Shown here piece after piece: positions 14,603 to 26,800 of a stretch of DNA of 64,000 bases. Under the pieces are notes generated by a model, which was given only the letters and a program-made list of their open reading frames with translations, was not told the DNA's origin and searched no databases. Position 1 is the stretch's first letter; every line of letters begins with the position of its first letter. Source of the stretch: Osedax frankpressi (lineage: Eukaryota > Annelida > Polychaeta > Sabellida > Siboglinidae); NCBI GenBank assembly GCA_964035775.1, contig OZ038314.1, positions 16,968,505 through 17,032,504 of the forward strand, given 5' to 3'. A program made the translations under genes and the position numbers.

Positions 14603-16194
14603 GGCATTGGCTGTGAACTGTGTTACATTGTTTATAAATAATTATATGTATTATTTTTATAATGTTCATATCTTTGTAGTTCATAAATGGTTTATTTAAA
14701 TTTTATAGATATTAAATTTATCTCTATATTGCTTTTATTTGTTATTCACGGATATTTTCAAATATGTTATTGATTTAAATGTTTTAGAAATACTTTGATC
14801 TCAATGTAGATTTTATTTAATACACGCCAATATTTCCAAATATATACCATAAAGATAGTATAACAAATTTTAATATTGTAAACAAATAAGCATTGACCCA
14901 TATTATTTTATTTTTAAAATTTATTTTTAATATAAAATAACATGTAGAAAATGAATAACGGTTTACGAAATTAAAATGTTTCATACTATCTTTTATAATA
15001 TATAGAGTAATGAATCATTACTAATGACCAATTACAACAAAGTAATTCTAAGGAGATTGCCATGATTTTAACAGATCTGTCAGCTGATTTCAATCAGATC
15101 CGTGTAACGTATTTTATATTTTAATACACATTCGCATATATTGGTATAGTGCATTTAATAATATTAGTATATATTATTTAAATAATAATAATTAAAGATA
15201 AATAATAATAATAGTATTGTTATATTTATTTGTTAAATCCATACTATTTATTAAATCCATATTACATATTATTTATAATAAAGTTTATGTACCTATATTT
15301 AAAAATCAACCCTATATGAATAATAAAAATCCAAAATTAATTTAATTCGATAATATTGACTAATTGGATCAAAATATAATATTAAAATATTTTATTTATT
15401 ATTTACACTTCAGGTTCAAATAAATGTTTAGTTTGTATATATAAATCGCTTAATGTATACTTATTGTATGCCGATATATAGGAATGTAAATTAAAATATA
15501 TTTTACAAATATTTATAAATTATTTAAACTTCGCGCTCCTATAAAGTATCAAATTTTAATATATAAATTCAAATAATTTAATAATTATATATTATAATAT
15601 TGAATAAACATATATGTTATATGTAATAATTATATTATTATACGCGATTTACGAATTATTCTATATATAGGTCTAACAAATATAATACCCTAAACAAATA
15701 CATTTCTCCATAACTTTTATTTTGAAATCACTTTTGGAAAAATATAATTTTAACCAAGATTTACTCAAGATTAGATAATCTTGGGTTTTACTATAGCATA
15801 TATGCTCAAATTTTAGTTATAGCTAAATTCCTAATATCAATTTTAAGTAATATATCAAATTAACTATTAATATATATAGTATAGTTAGTTATTTCAAGTT
15901 ACATATGTTATGAAAAAATGTTACATTAAAAATAAATATGCATTTTCCCCACTTTTCTATTTACTTTGTAACTAGTAGAAGTTACATTGGTATCAATGCA
16001 ATATCTATATTTAATAATCAACCATGTATGAACACAAAGATATGAAAATTATAAAAATAAATTATTTGTAAACAATATAGCACAGTCCACAGCATATCTA
16101 GTAAATGCCTTCATAAAGTGATTTGTAAACAATGTATCATGTTTCACAGCCTATCTAGCCAATGTCCTAGTTCACAGCCTATCTAGCTAATGAC
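14603..16194. mobile_element. Non-autonomous TIR DNA transposon, possibly hAT-like, inserted in copy A
   Basis: The left end reads GGCATTGGCTGTGAACTGTG followed by TACATTGTTTATAAATAATT. The right end, on the other strand, carries about three degenerate copies of the same motif (GGCTGTGAACTAG, GGCTGTGAAACATG, GCTGTGGACTGTG), each followed by a TTGTTTACAAAT-like block. The flanks carry a near-identical AACAAAACA / AACAAAAAA, consistent with an 8-9 bp target duplication. Copy B (18633-18950) is the uninterrupted paralogous site. No transposase reading frame is visible in the 1.59 kb, so it was mobilised in trans. Family assignment to hAT rests only on duplication length and is tentative. Confidence 0.6.
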
Positions 16195-16420
16195 AACAAA
16201 AAATCTTTTACAATAAATAAAATAAATATTATTATTGCATACTATGAATAATATATATAACCTTCTGTAATTAGTATAAAGTGAATAAAATATCTTTTTA
16301 TTGACATGTTTTGAATATAAATGTAATTTTAAAGTTAACATTTTTAAAATAAAATTCAAAATGTCCCATTATCAGTAAATAGATGGCGATACTGATTAAA
16401 AATATTCAACGCAAGCTAAT
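16195..16420. repeat. Duplicated ACBD3-upstream segment, copy A2
   Basis: Matches about 18717-18950 in the same orientation, including AATAAATATTATTATTGCAT, a TTCTGTAATTAGT block, GTAAATAGATGGCGATAC and ATATTCAACGCA. With A1 it makes one copy of the segment that lies directly upstream of ACBD3. Confidence 0.8.
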
Positions 16421-16423
16421 GTG

Positions 16424-18180
16424 GATGATCCGAAGCCAAACTTTGTCTGATGGACAAAATATTAAAGTATATATAAGAGATAGACAATTTTTTTTAAATT
16501 ATTTAACTTTGCCAAAAATTCACGGTGTGCTCTGTGTTTTAAACAAATATTAAAATAAAATCCTTTTTTACCTATATATTATAGATCATAATAAACATCG
16601 AAATTCAAACAAAACAATTATTTTCAATATTATTTGTGCTGTTGTATTATGAAATTACGAAGCAAGACCAAATTTAAAGTAGTATTTGAGGCGTGTATGA
16701 TGCCATCAAATAGTTTGTTAACATAAATCGATGTGGTAAAATCATATGAGTACATCAACACAACTAATAAACAAAATGCAATAAATTTTACAAGTAAGTA
16801 TTTAATGTAAATTTGGTATACCGCATCATTACCATCTCTATAAAAGAATATTCCATATGTAAAAAATTTCGAAGATATTTAATACATATAGAATCAATCA
16901 CGAAAAGTATAGGAAAATTAAATGTCTCTGAAAATTTGTATTTCCATATGTCAGAATATAATATTACATTTGACATATCGATATGCAAATGTCCGAATTT
17001 AGAGCAGTGTTCATGTGCTAGAGAATTCAGAGTACCCATTACTGAGAGAATATTTTAATAGATCATAGAGGTTCTAGAAGTAAAAAAAAGATAGAATGCA
17101 ATCTACTACAATTTATAGTAGGATCTCGTTTACCGCCAGTTATGATAATAATAGTAATTAACCAATATTTTTAAATGATTTTAAATACTACCATAGAATA
17201 ACTTTATTATACTTTTATGATTATAAACTAATTTGTATATACATTATTTACTATCTCTATGAATTAATAAGTTAATTGTTCATAATAATATAGAATTTAT
17301 TTTAAATTTTACTAGATTAATTATTATATTCATATCGTATATAATATAAATTATATAATTTATTGTAGTCACAATAAATAATGTATTGATTAAAATAAAA
17401 TTATTATTTAAATGATTCATCGACATCGCAAGAAATATATCTTTGGAGTTGCCGTTTTCTTAGAAAAATATTATTATTTCATTCTGTGATTCTCATTCAT
17501 CCACATACATTCATTCCATAAACTACACGATTCATCTGACTATGAGCCCGAATAATTATTGTCACGAAGGTATATATATAATGTTATATTTCCACTTATT
17601 ATATTGCTATATATAATATATTTATAAAGTAAATATATAAAATCAAAAAATGAAGTTTATAAATAATAATAAATTATATTGTAGATGTAATGCAGGTAAT
17701 CAGTCTAAAATGGCAATTGCTGATATATGGTGTATCTGATAGAGCAGCTGCTTCCATTTTAAACACTTATCTTGCCGAAGAAGGGATAGTTACAGCAACA
17801 GATACATCTAGAGTAATTGATCTAAATTTAGTGAAACTTTGGAAATCTCGCATCTATCAAGAACCAATCCCAACGAAATTTGATAATTTATAACTAGACA
17901 ATTAAAGTTAATCCCAAAGTTAATCTTTTTAGCTATATCATATGAAAAATTGATAGATGGCTTGATACTTGGCTAGAACCAAGTCTTACTATGGACATTC
18001 CAACATCGACGTATATCCAAATCCAAACATATAAATAAATTAGCTTTCCTGAATATCCTTGTTGAACGAGTTATATAACTAGTATCAGAATCATGGAAAA
18101 TGCTGTCTAATTCTTTCAAAAGAGATAGCAGGATATATGTAAATTTGACTCACAGTAAATTAGTACCAGTATTTAAAACT
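16424..18180 (+). pseudogene. Decayed protein-coding sequence, probably from a mobile element
   Basis: Several protein-like blocks on the plus strand stand out from the AT background. One starts with ATG about 3 bases after copy A2 and contains QTLSDGQNIKVYIRDRQFF. Another, ending near 17058, contains CKCPNLEQCSCAREFRVPIT. A third at 17690-17893 contains YGVSDRAAASILNTYLAEEG. The amino-acid make-up is that of real protein rather than translated AT repeats, but no long intact frame exists. I do not recognise the family with confidence; a transposon-derived protein is likely, and a relic of a host gene is possible. The direct repeats A and B flank it, but B also serves as the ACBD3 upstream region, so they may be a segmental duplication rather than element ends. 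Confidence 0.4.
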
Positions 18181-18632
18181 AAATAACAATTCAACGTATA
18201 CTTGTTTGATCGTAGGTATATATATTTAATTTTATGTTATTTGTTTGAATAGTTTATATTTTATTAAAATAAATTAATTGCTGTATTAATTATTATTTTT
18301 TATACAAGCTTTAAATTAAAGTTATATAAATTTATATTATTGTATTGTTTAAAAATACATTTTAGAATAATTAATTTGATGAGTACATCAAATTGATAAA
18401 TAACAAGTTTACATTAAATATTTGAGATTTAATAAATAAATATTAAAAAAAATGTTAAAAATATTTCTAGTGATATTTTTTTTAAATTAATAATATTTCA
18501 AAAAAATTTGTAATGGATAGAGTAGAATAAATCGAATGAAACCAAATTAAATATAAAATATATGGAATTATCGAAAACAAATTAAAAAGAATCAAATAAA
18601 ATCTTAATTTGTATTTTTCAAAAATACTTATA

Positions 18633-18950
18633 TTATTAATCTCTCAAACATATTCCATATGATCAATGGTTAGTGTATTCTCCGGCGAACCATATATAAA
18701 CGGTGCATAACAAAACATATTTTACTTTAAAATAAATATTATTATTGCATACATATATAATTAATATATATAACTTTCTGTAATTAGTTTAAATGAGTAA
18801 AATATATTTTTATTAACATGTTTTGGATATAAATGTAATTTTAAAGTTAATATCTTTTAAGGTTAATATTTTTTAAATAAAATTCAAAATGTTACAATTA
18901 CCAGTAAATAGATGGCGATACCGATTAAAGATATTCAACGCATGCTCATA
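18633..18950. repeat. Duplicated ACBD3-upstream segment, copy B (intact)
   Basis: Contiguous version of the segment represented by A1 plus A2. It ends about 46 bases before the ACBD3 ATG and so overlaps the presumed promoter and 5' UTR. Confidence 0.8.
18910..18918 (+). promoter_or_regulatory. AGATGGCGA motif upstream of ACBD3 start (YY1-like)
   Basis: AGATGGCGA lies about 80 bases upstream of the ACBD3 ATG in the sense orientation. It resembles the AAGATGGCGGC element bound by YY1 just downstream of transcription starts in many animal promoters. The same motif is kept in copy A2 at 16381. Binding is inferred from the motif only. Confidence 0.3.
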
Positions 18951-18996
18951 TCCACCGACACGTCAAATCTAATAACATTTATAAATATTAGTAATC

Positions 18997-21900
18997 ATGA
19001 CAGAAATTTCTATCGATCCCATTACAAATGGTGTTAACAAAATATCACTAGAACCGATGAATGAAAATATCGATGATAATAAAAATAGTACCGATTGTGA
19101 ATATTCAGAAAAATGGGGATTTACTCTAGATGAATTATATAAGCTAGGATTACAGTTTTATAAAGGTAAAACGATAATTTCCTCAAACAATTTATTTCAA
19201 ATGTAAACAATTTTTTAAAATTGATTTTAAATATGTTTTACATTATTATTTAATATTTAAAAATATATATATTGAACATATATAATTATTATTATCCGAT
19301 TATAATATGATTATAATCAATGTTTATATTAAAACCCTAAAAATGTAATGAATAAATCTTCACAAATAATAATTACAATATTCTAATAATATAATATTCC
19401 TTATTTACGAAATATAAATTATATAACCGTATAATGTAGTGTAACTAATTTACATACTTTTTTATGTCTAACACAATATTTATCATTGACTCATTGGTAA
19501 TGTATAATACAAATTATATACAAGAGACTATTTTAGATATGTATTTTTACTTATTATTAATTAAATTATATAATAAATATATTATTTACTATATACAATA
19601 TGTAGCTTTAGCCCTTTAACTATTTATATCTATAATTATATTTGACAATATAGTTTTTATAAATACACTATTTATATTTTAATTGAAACATGGCCAAATT
19701 AAACTGCCGTACATTAAATCACTCAAAGTTTGATATATATTATACTATGTTCATTGTTGATTCTCATGATTTTCAGAATTTTACTTTTTTTTATTTTCTC
19801 TTTTTGAGATTCTTTATTTGACCATCCAAGGCAAATATTAATATACAGATAATAAATAAATTAATTATAACAATCAACTTTATCCACATTTACAAATTAA
19901 ATGATAACACATCATATGTATATTAAGCAAATGTACCTTCAATAAAATTGTGTCTGATTTCTCATCAATCTTGGTACTATAATTAACAAAAGTTATTTTA
20001 TTAATAATATAACATGCTCACATTTTGTATATGATGGCATAAAAAAGTATTGCATAATTATTGTATAATGATTGTAAACATTGTTAAACATTATATTTAT
20101 GTAAATAATCCAGGTAATTGAATTTTTTGATATTATTTTTTACTTTATAAATCCGCAATGAAATTGATGCAATCAATAAATTAATGTCTAACCATAATAT
20201 CCATACATTAAAGAAAAGAACGACAAAGCTCTTCACTTGTCCTACAAGGATAAATTGAGTTTACTTGCGTTGACCAAGCAAGCCGCCATTGGAGCTTACA
20301 GCGTCGAGACTAGTCCTGAAGTTGGCTTTCTCGACGTCATTGGAAATGACAGAAAGTTAGTGGAGTGAGTGTAGCGTAGTTAGTAGTGGAGTTAGTATCG
20401 TGCATTCAAAACTCGGACATGTAAATTATACGATTTTGTTCTTGTGCTTTCCGCGTCACTAATTTCTCCGACAACTTTTAGTGGATCCGAAATTTCTGAA
20501 CTGTGAGTGATCATTAATGTCGTTAGAATGTAATCCCTGCTATCTTATTATGTGAAGTAACTTTCAAAACTCATCTAGTAGTTGTACCGGCCTACTAAAA
20601 TACATTGCGTTTACTACATTTCCCCAGATGATTGCATAACCCGACCTCTCCGTTTGTGTGTTCTGGCTAGTTTCATTTACTCCTCATTCCACACATAATA
20701 CATCTATACTGGGATTATGTACTCGCCTTTCAATTTGCCTACGTATATTCGTGGTGTAAACAGCCGTTATGTCGTTTGTCTCCTCCTACCTCGTAACCGA
20801 CGATGTCATCATCTAAACATTACATCATCGCACGATGCCACCTACAGGACTGCGTGGGTGTCGCTAGGCGATATGAGCATTACGATGGCGAAGGCTGAAT
20901 TCGTGAAACGCATCGACCAATTGAGTGTTTTGTTTGCTGCGTTCATTTCGGCTCATCGCACCGAAAGGGACGAAGATCTGCGACTCAGGTAAGGCTTCGT
21001 TACAACTCGATTTTATGAGATTTAGTTCATTTATTCAGTCGGTGGTTGATTTTATGAGATTTAGTTCATTCATTCAGTCGGCGTTGATAAAAACTTTATC
21101 ATAATTGAATGGGCAATTATAGAATTGATTATCTTTACAACAATATTATAGTGTCGAAAATAATATATAATACAATAGACGGTCAAAAACTCCTTTGAAA
21201 TTGTCTCTCAGATAAGATGTTTTGGTTTTATCGACAGCTTGTATATTAAACCGTTGCATATATTTATTATTTGTACACGGGGTTTATCCCTTCGTGTATC
21301 TGATGGTACCCTATACCTACAAATGATACCTACCTCATCAAATTCAAGAATATCTAAAATCTTCTTCCGTATTTCTTTGAAATATCTTTAAAGCATCATA
21401 ACTCCAGTCTTAACTGAGACAGTAAATCTCACTTCCACGTAATTAAACGTAATACTAGAACACTTTGCCCGAAGTAGACTAGCCGTATGCAGTAGTTTCT
21501 TTCATTCACTAGGGCCGAGGAGGCTGCTAATAAAGTACTCGAAGCTGCCAGCGTGGAACAGCAGAGGATTGATTCTGTTATGAAGCAGAGGCAAGCGATG
21601 GATCAGGAAAGACAGGCCCTTCAAGCGTTAGTTTACTGGAGTTGAACCCGTTGGGTACGTTTGCACTGGTCGATGGTAGTTCACATTAAACACCTAATTA
21701 TGTTGTGACATTTAATTGTAGTCTAAATGACAAATTAATTATGCAATATTGTAAATATTCAATAAAGTTGTGAAATATTATAAAAGATAAACTTGTAAAT
21801 AATGAATCTTATTTTATTAATTCTTTATAAAAATTTCAAATTTATTCTTATAGTTTCTGTTTTATTGCAAATAAAGATATTTTGTATTATAAATTTAAGC

Positions 21901-23832
21901 TTGTTCATATTGCAGGCAACAAATTCGAATGGCATTGAACCAACAGACTACAATACAGTTTCGACAGTATGCTGAACAACAATGTCCAAATGATCTTGAA
22001 CAGGTTTTACACGAATTATATACATAGGTAATATATTGTAGTATCATCCGCGTGCCATTAGCTAATAGCCAATAGACATTAGCCATTAGACATTAGCCAA
22101 TAGCCATTAGACATTGGCCAATAGCCATTAGACATTAGTAATACTACTTCATTTATACATCTGTCTATACATCTTACACATTTTTCCAGAACATAAATTT
22201 TATTTTTATTACGAATTATATATTTATATAATTGTTCATAAAGATTTATCTTGGGATTATTTATTGCAGAACTTAATTAATTACTAATACAAAATATTCT
22301 ATATAAATATATATATATATATATATATCATATATAGCGTATATATATATATATCATATATATATATATATCATATATATATTTACACATACATTGTTAT
22401 ATCACTACCTCATTATCTTAGTACAGTTATGAGATTACCTAACACCTATAATTAGTTTGCATTGTAATGTCCTTGTTCATATTTACATGTTTATTGGCAC
22501 ATTTAATCGATACTGTAAGCTTTTCGATAAATGTAATGTGTCTTAATGTATCTCTTTATTGATGGTTCATTTGTTTTATATTGAAAGTGGTGAAATGATA
22601 TTTAGCTTTAACAATAACATGTTATTTCTTTGTTCATGAATATGAAGATAATTGTAAATCCAACATGAATACGACTTCAATATAAAATCCCCAAGAATGT
22701 ATAAATTTGCATATAACAACAACTTTGCAAGAAAAATACTTTTTTATTATAACTTTTTATCTAACGAATATTTTTGTTTGTCTACTTTTGATTTTGAATA
22801 CAATTTTAAATGATTTAGTATTTAATATATTTTATATCATATAAATATAATATTAATAATTTATTTCTTATCGGTGAATAATACATGTGATATTATTTTA
22901 TTTTAAGCATTTAATCATTAATATTGATAATTATACTACTATTTTATCATTACAATGGATTATAATATATAAGGACATATAAATGGTATTAAGTTATAGA
23001 CTTATACTTATACATATATTTATATACTTTACTTTAATTATACTGCATAATTTAACTTAGAAATAAATTATAATTTTATACTTCTTAATCATTTAGAATA
23101 AAATAATTTATACAGATTTTTAATAATATATATTAAAATTCCACACATTTTATTCTACATTATTTTGTTTTATTTGTACTATTATTATATAACAAGAGCT
23201 CATTATAAATAATAAGTGATTATTAAGATTACTTCAACACCCTTACACCTACACCTACACCTACCCCTACACCTACACCTACAGTATACAATTGGTAGAA
23301 ACCGTAAATCATATTTTGCTGGTCATTAAATTTATAATGTATTTTTATGGAATATTCTGAAAAATTAAATTTGTTCAAGGATTTATTCAATTTCACTGCA
23401 TTAATCTATAATCATTATAATAATTGTTTACAATTTCATTGGGAATTAGTTTAATAAATGTCATTATGACATGTGACACCGTAACATGTCATTATGACAT
23501 GTGACACCGTAACAATGTAATATACAAATATACTTCACAGCAAGAAATGCTTATTGGTCAACTCCAGGAACAACATTTTGCTCAGTACATGCAACAGGTT
23601 TACCTTTTGTTTATTTAACTACTTGACCTGTGACCTACTCTACCTACTCTACCCTACGTTACCTAGTTACCCTGAATTCCATACTAAATCTACACTCTAA
23701 ACTACCTACCTACTCTACTCTCAATACTTACTCTACCCTCGCTACTTACCCTATACCCATAGCCTACACACACACATACACACACATACACACACACATA
23801 CAAATCCATACACTTACACACACCCACTCACA

Positions 23833-23874
<42 letters not shown>

Positions 23875-26800
23875 ATCACACACACACACACACGCATATG
23901 CACTCACACACACATATACGCATATACACATACACACACACACATATATGCACACACACACCCACACACACACACACACTCGCACACACTCACCAAGGTG
24001 TACCAGCAACAACTTCTACACCAACAACAACAAAGGGATGAACTAAAACAGATGAATGTCAATAGTGACGCGTCGGATGCCGCCGTAAATCTGTCCAATG
24101 ACGGCTCAGCTCCGATTGCTGTCAATTCTGAAGTCGACGGAAACTTTGTTAACAAGATTCCTCCGAAAGTTGAAGGTTTTCAGCGTGACACCTACTGTCT
24201 TATTACTTGACAGCATTGTTGTTCTCCTTATCTAAGTGGCAGGTATTATCTATTTATCTATTTTCTAGCAATCGCCGTTTCAACCTCACCAAACATAGAG
24301 AATGTTTGTCACTTAAGCTTACGTTTACACCACCAGGTACAGATACACTTACACCTAGCTGTCATATACGCTAACACTAACACCTAGACCAGAACAGCAT
24401 TAGCACCCACCCTCGTTCATTTGTAACTGATCATAGTGTTGCTTTATTTATCTTTTAAGATTACTTTTTTCTAATTGTAATGCTTTGTTTAATATTATTA
24501 CCCACGAAACCAGATTATGTAACTTTTACTCAATCTGATATAATTATTTTAAATAAAAAAATCATAATACACTTTTAATGGAAATAAAATATAGTTCCAC
24601 TTTATTATATAACAAAAAAACTAAAATGAACTAAACGGTTTCCTGGGGTTATAATTTAAGAACCAGAAGAACAGATTTTAATAAATATTATCTAATAATT
24701 TTAAAATTAAAAACAAATTTATTTCCCAAATTGATTTATGATTAAATAATATTTTTAACTTTTAACATCTAAGTTTATTATTTAAATCACTACTTTTTAA
24801 ACAGTATATACACTATATATATAAAGTATTCATTTGCATATATATAGTATACAATGTGTATATATAGTATACACAATTGTGTATATTTATATACATTACT
24901 TCTGATTACATAAACACTAAATCTTACACTACATCTTACACTACCTCTTACACTACCTCTTACACTACTTCTTACACTACTTCTTACACTACCTCTTACC
25001 CTAAATCTTACACTACCTCTTACACTACCTCTTACACAACTTCTTACACTATCTCTTACATTACCTCTTACACTACTTCTTACACTACCTCTTACACTAA
25101 ATCTTACACTACCTCTTACACTACCTCTTACACTACCTCTTACACTACTTCTTACACTACCTCTTACACTACTTCTTACACTAAATCTTACACTAAATCT
25201 TACACTTAATCTTACACTAAATCTTACACTAAATCTTCCACTACCTCTTACACTAAATCTTACACTAAATCTTACACTTAATTTTACACTAAATCTTACA
25301 CTTAATTTTACACTAAATCTTACACTACTTCTTACACTAAATCTTATACTAAATCTTACACTACTTCTTACACTAAATCTTACACTAAGTATTATGCTAT
25401 TTCTTACACTAAATCTTATACTAAATCTTACACTACCTCTTATACTAAATCTTACACAACTACTTACACTAAATCTTACATTACCTCTTACACTAAATCT
25501 TATACTAAATATTACACTACCTCTTATATTAAATCTTACACAACTACTTACACTACTTCTTACACAACTACTTACACTACTTATTACACTAAATCTTATA
25601 CTAAATCTTACACTACCTCTTATACTAAATCTTACACTACTTCTTACACTAAATCTTATACTAAATCTTACAAAACTACTTACACTAAATCTTACACTAA
25701 ATCTTACATTACCTCTTACACTAAATCTTACACAAAATTATATTAATCAAGAGACAGTCCAATTACAAATCTTCTTATCCTTATCCAGACAACTTTATAC
25801 TAATTTCAAATACTGTAAATAAAATTACTTTACAAATTTATTCTATTTAATTACTATGTCATTATCTCTTGGATGTAAATTGATATCGTAAATGCAGACT
25901 CTTAAATAATAAGTGATAATAAATATATAAATCAATATTTTATTGTCTAAATTTAATTTTAAAAGAAACATTTACTCAGTTATTTATTAAAAAATCTATT
26001 TTTATTTACTTCTTTATATTTTTACCGTCTTCTTTATGCCAAACATACCTACTTACCCTTGACTCGGTGCGATGTAGTAACTCGGTGACATTGTGACCTC
26101 TACCCCGAATCCAGACTCGCGACCTTTAGTACCAGCCTCGATTTGGACACGTGTCGATATCGCACAGTTTAAGGCGAGCATTCGACAACGCCAGGCAAAC
26201 AACATTCTGAAGGTGGCAAGCCTGGCCACGGTGACGGTAAGCCATGTGACAGCCACAAGTAACCCTTTCAGATCTTCCCTCTCTCTCCCTCTCTCCCTCC
26301 CCCTCTCTCTCTCTCCACGTCTCCATGTCTCCCAGCGAATCTACTCGGAATTGATTCGCAGTCCGTTTTTGCGGTTTTATTTTAATTATGAAAATTAGAA
26401 AAACTAAAACCGTCGCCGTCGTTTTCGCCACCAGGTTCCGTCGGTGTGAATCAATTCGTGGGCGTAGACGTTTTTGTGTGCCGTATTGTGTCGTGTCGTT
26501 TGCTAACCCATTCGTCGAGATCGATCAGAGTCTGCGGTCTCGTTGCAGAGAACTCCGATATCGCTTTGCAGCTTCGGATATCGTAGCCCCGCCCATCAGA
26601 TCTATGGTCCTCTCTCCTTTAGACACATTCCCGTCGCCCTCTCCCACTAGGCGAAGCACCGGTCGCCGCCGCGCCCACTCCGGGCACCGATTTAGGGGCG
26701 CCGAGCATGTGGACCCGTAAGGACCTCGTTAATTTCAAGGAGGCCATGAGGTCGGATAAAGACACGATGATTCGAGTCGGATCTGGGGAAACTGTGACGG

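Larger units (their letters stand above)
14109..18996. other. Head-to-head spacer between L2HGDH and ACBD3
   Basis: This 4.9 kb stretch separates the two divergently transcribed genes and should contain both promoters and the missing first exon of L2HGDH. It contains, in order: a duplicated segment copy A1 (14511-14602), a 1.59 kb element with inverted terminal sequences (14603-16194), copy A2 (16195-16420), decayed coding sequence (about 16424-18180), and the contiguous copy B (18633-18950), which abuts the ACBD3 start. Apart from these it is AT-rich without clear signals. Confidence 0.7.

Noticed and set aside
24877-25822. Thr-Ser-Tyr and Leu-Asn-Leu repeat frames
   Set aside because: Translations of the 12-bp minisatellite in an ACBD3 intron.
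26431-26575. Possible third copy of the ACBD3 alternative exon
   Set aside because: The stretch is GC-rich and open in one frame, but lacks the WTR...FK pattern and suitable phase.
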